Source: Chloroflexota bacterium
GTDB taxonomy: Bacteria; Chloroflexota; Dehalococcoidia; Tepidiformales; Tepidiformaceae
DNA: 8,328 nt
NCBI GenBank assembly: GCA_021823905.1
Contig: JAKALX010000154.1
Location: 1-8,328, forward strand
Direction of reading: 5' to 3'
In this document: one piece after another, positions 1 to 5,700 of the stretch
How the letters are laid out: each line of letters starts with the position of its first letter
Numbering within the stretch: position 1 is the first letter of the stretch
Program-made: the position numbers and the translations under genes
The notes under the pieces: generated by a model
What the model was told of the DNA's origin: nothing
The model's input: only the letters and a program-made list of their open reading frames with translations
Databases searched by the model: none

Positions 1-465
1 CGCCCGCTGCTCCCCGATCTGCGCGACGTGCGCGTCCACGTGCTCGACCCCTCGGAGAACGAGGTCCGCGACCGTCAGCCGTCCCAGCTCCGGGTGCATG
101 CCGCCGCGCTGCCAGGCCGGAGCGTCGCATTGCCGCAGCATTTCGCCCATCGCGAACCGCGTCTGAGTGAAGAGCGAGAGCGCGGCTTCGGGGCTGCGCC
201 AGAGGTAATGGAGCTTCCGCTTCCACTGTTGCTCGTTGAGGACCGGCAGCGTCGGCTCGTCGTCCGCGAGGATCAGCCCGAACCGGACCGCCCGCATCAT
301 CTCCGTGTCCGCGAGGTGCACCACGATGTCGCGAATCGACCAGCCCTCGTCGTTCGGCCGGTTCAACCGCGACGGATCGATCTCTCGCAGCGCCTCGTTC
401 ACCAGCGTCGGGCCCATCAGGTAGCGCTCGAACGCCTCAACGATCTCCGTGGGAAGCTTTGGCAC
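1..465 (-). CDS. DinB/YfiT-family putative metal-dependent protein (partial, C-terminus cut by window edge)
   Basis: My translation of the minus strand gives 155 residues from a GTG at 465 and is still open at base 1, close to the usual family length of about 150-175. DinB/YfiT proteins are four-helix bundles with three metal-binding histidines; characterised members are thiol-dependent transferases or hydrolases, and many are uncharacterised. Visible family marks are GWSIRDIVVHLAD (His50) near the end of helix 1-2 and EHVDAHVAQI (His142 and His146) near the C-terminus, which fits the H...HxxxH pattern. The family name comes from a damage-inducible Bacillus gene; this is not DNA polymerase IV. 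The start is uncertain. The GTG has no clear Shine-Dalgarno sequence. An in-frame ATG at 541-543 would add 26 Pro/Arg/Ala-rich residues unlike the family, and its AGGAGG lies only 2 bases upstream. Family assignment is good; substrate unknown. Confidence 0.8.
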   Translation of the reverse strand, partial: MPKLPTEIVEAFERYLMGPTLVNEALREIDPSRLNRPNDEGWSIRDIVVHLADTEMMRAVRFGLILADDEPTLPVLNEQQWKRKLHYLWRSPEAALSLFTQTRFAMGEMLRQCDAPAWQRGGMHPELGRLTVADLVLRGVEHVDAHVAQIGEQRA

Positions 466-530
466 GACCGCGATTCTGCGTGCTGGGAAGCGCCCCGGCA
501 ATGCCGACCGTCCTGGGCGGGGGCTCACGC

Positions 531-552
531 CAGGAGGCGCCATCCCCTCCTG
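531..552 (-). other. Small inverted repeat between thioesterase and DinB genes
   Basis: CAGGAGG (531-537) and CCTCCTG (546-552) are exact reverse complements around an 8-base loop. The hairpin lies about 30 bases after the thioesterase stop and 66 bases before the GTG of the DinB gene. No T-run follows it on the minus strand, so it does not look like a standard intrinsic terminator. In a minus-strand transcript the stem would hold the only AGGAGG of the gap, and the loop would hold the alternative ATG (541-543). It could be chance in GC-rich DNA. Confidence 0.3.
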
Positions 553-581
553 CCGTGCAAGAACAGAAGTCCCGCCGCCCG

Positions 582-1019
582 TTACCCCTTCGGGTACAGC
601 ACCATCTGCGTGCAGCGGAACAGCGCGATCGTCTTGCCCGTCGCGTCGTCGACCACTTCCGCGTCCCACACCTGCGTTGTCCGTCCTCCATGCGCCATCC
701 GCGCGGTCGCGGAGATCGATCCGTTGCGCGCCGTTCCAAGGTGGTTGCTCTTCGTCTCGACGGTCGTAAACCCCGTTGCCCCCTCGGGCAGGCTCGCGAC
801 GCAGCCATAACCGCAGAGCGTATCCGCAAGCCCGATCACGGTAGCAGCGTGGAGGAACCCGTTCGGCGCCATGTGAGCTGGCCCGAGCGCCACTCGCCCG
901 CGTGCAATCCCAGCCCTGATCTCGGTTACCTCCACGCCGAGCATGCCCGGCAGGTGGCCCGCCGATCGGCCGTTCCAGTATTCCGCGGTGTCCTCAGCGC
1001 GCACAGTGGCTTCGGTCAT
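582..1019 (-). CDS. PaaI-family hotdog-fold thioesterase
   Basis: This 145-residue protein has the single hotdog domain length of PaaI/YdiI-type acyl-CoA thioesterases, which hydrolyse acyl- or aryl-CoA esters in the cytoplasm. The segment MAPNGFLHAATVIGLADT corresponds to the family's central helix motif (usually N-G-x-x-H-G-G-x-x-x-x-L-A-D). Here the HGG is replaced by HAA, while the Asn, Gly, His and the LADT that follows are kept. The middle and C-terminal strands (TTVETKSNHLGTAR, GRTTQVWDAEVVD, then IALFRCTQMVLYP) read as hotdog beta strands. An upstream in-frame ATG at 1052 would add 11 residues but falls inside an inverted repeat. The ATG at 1019 has GGAGGG seven bases upstream and is preferred. 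The substrate cannot be told from sequence. The gene lies 69 bases downstream of the methyltransferase and has its own candidate operator. Confidence 0.83.
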   Translation of the reverse strand: MTEATVRAEDTAEYWNGRSAGHLPGMLGVEVTEIRAGIARGRVALGPAHMAPNGFLHAATVIGLADTLCGYGCVASLPEGATGFTTVETKSNHLGTARNGSISATARMAHGGRTTQVWDAEVVDDATGKTIALFRCTQMVLYPKG

Positions 1020-1026
1020 GGCCTCT

Positions 1027-1032
1027 CCCTCC
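1027..1032 (-). promoter_or_regulatory. Ribosome binding site deciding the thioesterase start
   Basis: On the minus strand GGAGGG is followed by a 7-base spacer and the ATG at 1019. It is the clearest Shine-Dalgarno sequence in the window and supports this start over the ATG at 1052. Confidence 0.65.
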
Positions 1033-1037
1033 ACGTG

Positions 1038-1054
1038 AGTTGCATGGTGCAACT
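1038..1054 (-). promoter_or_regulatory. Candidate operator: perfect inverted repeat upstream of the thioesterase
   Basis: AGTTGCATGGTGCAACT is a perfect 7-base inverted repeat around TGG. After one mismatch (1037/1055) it extends by two more pairs (1036/1056 and 1035/1057). It lies 18 bases upstream of the thioesterase ATG and just upstream of its ribosome binding site. Short TTGCA/TGCAA dyads are typical of sites for dimeric winged-helix repressors such as MarR-family proteins. A weak -10-like TAGAGT (minus strand) lies directly upstream of the dyad, so a bound protein would sit at the start of transcription. No regulator gene is present in this window, so the partner is unknown. Confidence 0.55.
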
Positions 1055-1088
1055 TACTCTAGCACGCACAACCGCCAGGCGTCTCCTG

Positions 1089-1619
1089 TTAGCCGACGAT
1101 CCGCGGCGGCAGCGCGCCCTCGAGCTCGAGCAGCTCCTGCTTCATCGCCAGGCCGCCGCCGAAGCCGTGCAGCGAACCGTCGGTGGCCACGACCCGATGG
1201 CACGGCAGCCAGAGTGGGATTGGGTTCGCGCCGACCATCGCTCCGATCGCCCGCGGCGACTGCGAGCCGACCCGCCGCGCGAGCCAGCCGTAGCTGCGCG
1301 TCTCACCGCGCGGAATCTCGCGGAGCGCCAGCCACGTTTCGCGTTGCACTTCCGTGCAGGCGGGCAGATCGACGGGGTAATCGTCCAGGCTGACGCTCGC
1401 CCCCGCCGCGTACTTATCGAGCAGCCCCCGAATCTCGCCAGCCCGAGGATCCTCACGGTCAACGGCGCCGAACGCCTGCAGCTCGCCAACACAGGCTGCC
1501 CGCGTCCGATGGAACAGCGTCGCGTGCCTGATCCCGCGCTCGCTCAACGCCACGCCAGCCCACCCGAGCCGCGTCTCCGTGACAACCGTAACCAGCGTCT
1601 CAGCAGCCAACTCTGTCAT
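1089..1619 (-). CDS. ogt: Methylated-DNA--protein-cysteine S-methyltransferase (Ogt/MGMT type)
   Basis: This 176-residue protein repairs O6-alkylguanine (and O4-alkylthymine) by moving the alkyl group to its own cysteine in a one-turnover reaction in the cytoplasm. The C-terminal domain has every expected motif: EIPRGETRSYG (101-111, with the conserved Tyr), the recognition helix with RAIGAMVGANP (Arg123 as the likely arginine finger, Asn132 as the Asn hinge) and the active site PCHRV with Cys140. GSLHGFGGGLAMKQELLELEG then closes the domain as in the family. Residues 1-85 form the variable N-terminal domain. There is no AraC-like Ada domain, so this is the stand-alone Ogt form rather than Ada. 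The ATG at 1619 has only a weak AGG upstream. The dsbA-like gene lies 87 bases upstream on the same strand, separated by heptamer repeats. Confidence 0.95.
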   Translation of the reverse strand: MTELAAETLVTVVTETRLGWAGVALSERGIRHATLFHRTRAACVGELQAFGAVDREDPRAGEIRGLLDKYAAGASVSLDDYPVDLPACTEVQRETWLALREIPRGETRSYGWLARRVGSQSPRAIGAMVGANPIPLWLPCHRVVATDGSLHGFGGGLAMKQELLELEGALPPRIVG

Positions 1620-1652
1620 CGCTTCAGCCTACCGTTTCGAACGACATCCGCT

Positions 1653-1701
1653 GTCACCTGGCACCTGGGACTCGGGACTCGGGACTTGGGCTCCGGACTC
1701 G
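1653..1701. repeat. Degenerate tandem heptamer repeat (consensus GGGACTC)
   Basis: Seven units follow at exact 7-base spacing: GTCACCT, GGCACCT, GGGACTC, GGGACTC, GGGACTT, GGGCTCC and GGACTCG. The centre is well conserved and the edges decay. They fill most of the 87-base gap between the methyltransferase start and the stop of the dsbA-like gene. The pattern resembles the short tandemly repeated repetitive (STRR) heptamers known from cyanobacterial intergenic regions. Its role is unknown. It has no hairpin-plus-T-run form, so it is not an intrinsic terminator. Confidence 0.75.
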
Positions 1702-1706
1702 CCCCC

Positions 1707-2489
1707 TCACTTCGCAGCTCCTTCCACCAGCTTCTTCCACGCCGCGATGTTCGCGGGGTAGCTGTCGCCCAGGAATCGCCCGTTGACCACGAACCCCGGC
1801 GTGCCCTTGATCCCGAGCTTCGAGGCCTGAGTCAGGTCCGCCTGGATCTTGTCGATCGCGGGCTGCGGACTCGCCAGGCAGTCTCCGAACTTCGCCGTGT
1901 CGAGCTTCAGGTCCGCGGCGTACTGCTTCAGGGCCACCTCTCCGAACCCGTCGTTCATCGCCTGCGCATACTGGTCCTGGGGTTTCGCGTCGGCCTTTGC
2001 CTGGGCGATGAAGAGTGCCCTGTGATACTCCCAGAAGCGCCCCTGGTCGGCCGCGCACTGGGCCGCGACCATGATTCCCACCGACGACTGGCGGAGCGGC
2101 AGGTAGTGGAACTCGAACCGCACCGTGCCTGGCTTCACAAGTTGCTCGACGATCGCCGGTTCCATCTCGGCGCTGAACTCCAGGCAGTGCGAGCAGGTGA
2201 AGTCCTCGAACGCCTGGATGACGACTCTTGCGTCCTTTTTCCCCAGCGCCGTTCCGTCGGCGAGGTCCTGGGGGTAGCTCACCTTCTCCAGCGCGGCTGC
2301 CACCGACTCATACCGGCCAGTTGTCCCCGCCTGGACCGAGGCCGCGGCGGTTACCGTCGACCCGACCGTGGTGGTGGCCGTCACGGGGGCGTTGCCGTCG
2401 CCTCCGCACCCGGCGGCAGCCACTCCGACAAGTGCCAGGCCGCCGCCAAACGCCAGCAACCGCCTACGCGTCCTCAGCAAGAAAGCCAT
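1707..2489 (-). CDS. DsbA-like thiol-disulfide oxidoreductase, predicted Tat lipoprotein
   Basis: This 260-residue secreted thioredoxin-fold protein probably makes or rearranges disulfides outside the membrane. The N-terminus has TRRRLL (7-12), a good twin-arginine match, then a hydrophobic stretch and AAAGC with Cys28 as the likely lipidated residue. A Thr/Ala/Val/Gly-rich tether (about 29-58) leads to the catalytic domain. The active site is FTCSHC (Cys99 and Cys102) within an EDFTCSHCLEFSAE context typical of the thioredoxin_4/DsbA group. The cis-proline loop is GTPGFVVNG (Thr230-Pro231). Two further cysteines, Cys145 and Cys204, lie in the inserted helical domain and could form a structural disulfide. 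GAGG lies 7 bases before the ATG. No DsbB or VKOR partner is present in the window, so oxidase versus isomerase cannot be decided. Confidence 0.9.
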   Translation of the reverse strand: MAFLLRTRRRLLAFGGGLALVGVAAAGCGGDGNAPVTATTTVGSTVTAAASVQAGTTGRYESVAAALEKVSYPQDLADGTALGKKDARVVIQAFEDFTCSHCLEFSAEMEPAIVEQLVKPGTVRFEFHYLPLRQSSVGIMVAAQCAADQGRFWEYHRALFIAQAKADAKPQDQYAQAMNDGFGEVALKQYAADLKLDTAKFGDCLASPQPAIDKIQADLTQASKLGIKGTPGFVVNGRFLGDSYPANIAAWKKLVEGAAK

Positions 2490-2749
2490 TCACACGCCTC
2501 ACGAATTCGTCGAACTGTCATGGTGCATCCGAGACCAGCGCGCTGTCGGCCCTGCCCAGTGGTCGTGGATGGAGCGGCAGCCGCGCTCATCGAAGCCCGG
2601 ACATCGCTGCCCCATGGCTTCCAGCGTAGCGTGCCCTTTCGCCATATTCGAGCCGGGCCGTGTGGGCGAGATCGGCTGAGAACGGGAAAGGCTCCGCCAC
2701 GTTGGGGCGTTCCCTCATATCCAGGCATGCATGCGACCGCCGATTATCC
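2490..2749. other. Divergent intergenic region between dsbA-like and kinase genes
   Basis: These 260 bases separate two genes pointing away from each other and so should hold both promoters. Two perfect 10-base palindromes are visible: ACGAATTCGT (2501-2510), close to the dsbA-like start, and GCATGCATGC (2725-2734), 15 bases before the kinase ATG. No convincing -35/-10 pair was found on either strand. Short open frames cross the region on both strands, but none has a recognisable product or a ribosome binding site. Confidence 0.4.
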
Positions 2750-5700
2750 ATGAACATGGCATTCTTCGGGACGGGTGGAGAGGGCCCCGCGCAGCATTGC
2801 CTGCTGGATCTTGCCGGTCTGCTGGGCCGGCGGGACAGCATCGCCGAACTCTTTACCGCTTTCGCAACACGCCTCGCGCAGGACGTCTCGCTCGACTACG
2901 CGTCGCTCGTGCTGTTCGAAGAGGATCGCCGCTTCGTCCGAGTCGCCGGCTCCTACCCTCGCGACAGGTCGTTCGCCGCCACCGGTACGAGCTGGCCCGA
3001 GCGCGACATGCCCATCAGCCGAGCGCGACCGGACCCTACCGGCCGCCAGTTCCTCACCGCCGGCGAGGAGCCCCTCTCCACTCGCGAGCTTTCCGCCGCC
3101 GGCTTCCAGCTTGTCTGGTGCGCTCCGCTGCTCGACGGGACCGAGGTCTTCGGTCTCCTCACCGTCGCCAGGCGCGCGGCCGATCGGTTCGCCGAGCCAG
3201 AGACCGATCTCTTCCGTCGTGCCGCCGGGCTGCTCGGTGCGACCGTCCGCCGCGAGCTTGAACTCGAGGGCGCCCGCAGGACCGCCGCCCGCACGGAGAT
3301 TCTCAACGAGTTGGCGCTCCTCCTGAACGCCGGCGAGCCTGTTCGGACTCTCTTCGACCGTATCCTCGCCGTGCTCGAGGAAGCGATCGCCTTCGATTAC
3401 GTGAGCCTGATGACTCCCGGGCCCCAGCCCGGCGAGCTCGTGATGGCTGGCTCGCGGCCCGCGCTCGGCCTCGCCGGCGGCTCTGTGGTCACTCCTTCAG
3501 CCATTGGCCTCAGCGCCTCTGTTGCGGCCGGCGCCGAAGTGATCCAGTACCGCGCCGACCGCACACCTGGCCATTGGGCCACGGAGCTCCGTGAGCGTGG
3601 GGTCACGCGGTTGGTCTCCGCGGTTCTCCAACACAAGAGCGAGCTGCTGGGCCTCTTCACGGTGGGGCGGTTCCGAAACGCCCGCTTCACACCCGCCGAC
3701 GAAGCGTTCCTGGCGACCGTGGGTATCATTCTCAGCCAGGCGATCGCACGCCAGGCCCGGCGCAATGCGCTCGGCGCCGGCGTCGTCCGCGCCGAGCAGG
3801 AAGCCGCCCGCAACCGGCTGCTCAATGATCTCGCCGTCCTTCTCCACGCCGGCGAGCCGATCGAAGCGTTCTTCGATCGCCTGCGCAGCGTGCTCGCACC
3901 CGTGCTGCCGTTCGACTTCATGTCGCTGCTCGTCCGTGACTCCGAAGACGAACCGTTCTTGATCCAGGCTGGGGTAGAGCCGCGCGAGCTCGTCGTTGAG
4001 GGTCCACGGATCAGCTTCGAGCGGATGCAGTTCGACCCTGATCGCCCGGTCAGAACACTCGTCCGCGTGTTTGATCCGGACCGCCTCGACATCTACCGGG
4101 CGCCCGCCATGGCTGCCCTGGGTCTTCGAAGCGCCGCCGCTTGCATCCTTCGCGAAGGCGGCGTTGTGCTTGGCGTGTTGAGCGTTGCGCGGCGCGACCC
4201 GAGCGGATTCGAGGCGGAAGAGGTGGCCTTCCTCGAGATCCTCGTGACGATCCTCGCTCAGGCGATCGGGCAACGCCGGCGCCTCGCACAGGCCCGCGCG
4301 GAAACCGGCCGCCGCGAACTGCTGACCGAGCTGTCCATCCTGCTCAACAACGGCGAGCCCGTCGAAGCCCTTTTCGGGCGGCTCCCCCATCTGGTCCGCA
4401 GTGCTGTTGATTTCGACTACGCTGGCATCGCCCTTGCCATGCCGGCGGCTGAGCCCGCGCTCAAGACTCTCGATTGGTGGCGTGAAGAGCCGGCCCCCTC
4501 TGAAAGCCGCGGGCTCGGCCAAGGCCTCTTCTCCGTGGACGGCTTCGCCGCGTACCCGGCCGGTGTCTTCCAGTTCGAACCCCAAAGCGACGACCCATCG
4601 GGCGCTCCCTTTGCCGCGATGGGATTGCGCCGCTCAGCCATCACCGTTCTTCGCCACCAGGGCGAGGTGCTTGGCGCCTTCCACCTGTCGCGCTTCGAGG
4701 ACCGCCGCTTCCGCACCGACGAAGTTGCGTTCCTCGACATCGTGGGAAAGCTGCTTGCCCAGGCGCTCGCCAGCCAGCGCAGAGTCGAACGCGCACAGGC
4801 CGAAGCCGAAGCCAGGCGCGTCGTCGGTGAGGCCGCGGCCATCGCCGCCCGCGAGCCCGACCGCCGCCGTCTCGTTAGCCACCTGACCGCCGCGCTCGCC
4901 TCCTGGATTCCCGACCCAGTCGTCGCGTTCGGCTTTGTCGACGGCGATCGCATTTCCTACGACGACGAAACGATGGGCCGGGTCGACGCCGTCATGGGCC
5001 AGTTCGCGCGCGAAGCGGTCGCCGCCGGTCAGCTCGTTGGCGACGAACCACCCACCATCGACCCGCCAGCGCCGAGGATAGTGCGGCTTGCGGAGATCGG
5101 CGCGCACGCCTGGTCCATCACTTCTGCCCGCTCGGCGGGACAGGTCGTCGGCCTCCTCATAGTCGCCTCACGCACACCGGGCTACCGCTTCAGTGAACGG
5201 AAGCTCGAAAGCTTTCGAGAGATCGCCGGCACGGCCGGGCCCGCAATCGCGAACGCCCTGGCAGGCGCTCGCGCGCGCCGCGATGCCGCCGAGCAGCGCG
5301 CCCTCGCCGACGTGGCCGCCGTCGCCGCCCGCGAACCAGACCCCACCGCGCTGGCCGCCGCCCTCGAACCGGCGCTCGAACCGCTCATTCCGCGCCCCAC
5401 CGTCGAATTTTGTTTCCTCGACGGCGACGAGCTCCTCTATCACAGTCCGCGGCACGGCAGGGCGGGCATCAATCCCGGCCCGTACGCGAAGCAGGCGCTT
5501 TCGCAGGGCCAGATCGTGGTAGAAGGCGTTCCGGCCGACCTGCAGCCGACGGCCGCCGCCTGGTTCCGTGAAGACGCGGTTGCCAGGCACGTGCTCACCG
5601 CGGCCCGCTCGGCCGGGGCGACCGTTGGACTCCTGGTCACCGGCACCCGCGAATCCAGCCACCGATTCAGCGAGCGTGACCTCGAGCTCCTCGGCCGCAT

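Noticed and set aside
1653..1701. Heptamer array as a CRISPR or terminator
   Set aside because: Units are 7 bases with no spacers, and there is no hairpin followed by a T-run.
2660..2749. GTG start adding 30 residues to the kinase
   Set aside because: The extra residues are Arg/Ser-rich and unlike a GAF N-terminus, and there is no good ribosome binding site; the ATG at 2750 leads straight into the first GAF domain.
459..2753. A 764-codon open frame on the plus strand across three minus-strand genes
   Set aside because: It is antisense to clearly recognisable genes, is rich in Arg/Pro/His and shows no domain; it is a product of high GC.
2474..2841. Small minus-strand open frames in the divergent intergenic region
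   Set aside because: No ribosome binding site or recognisable product; they overlap each other and the ends of the flanking genes.
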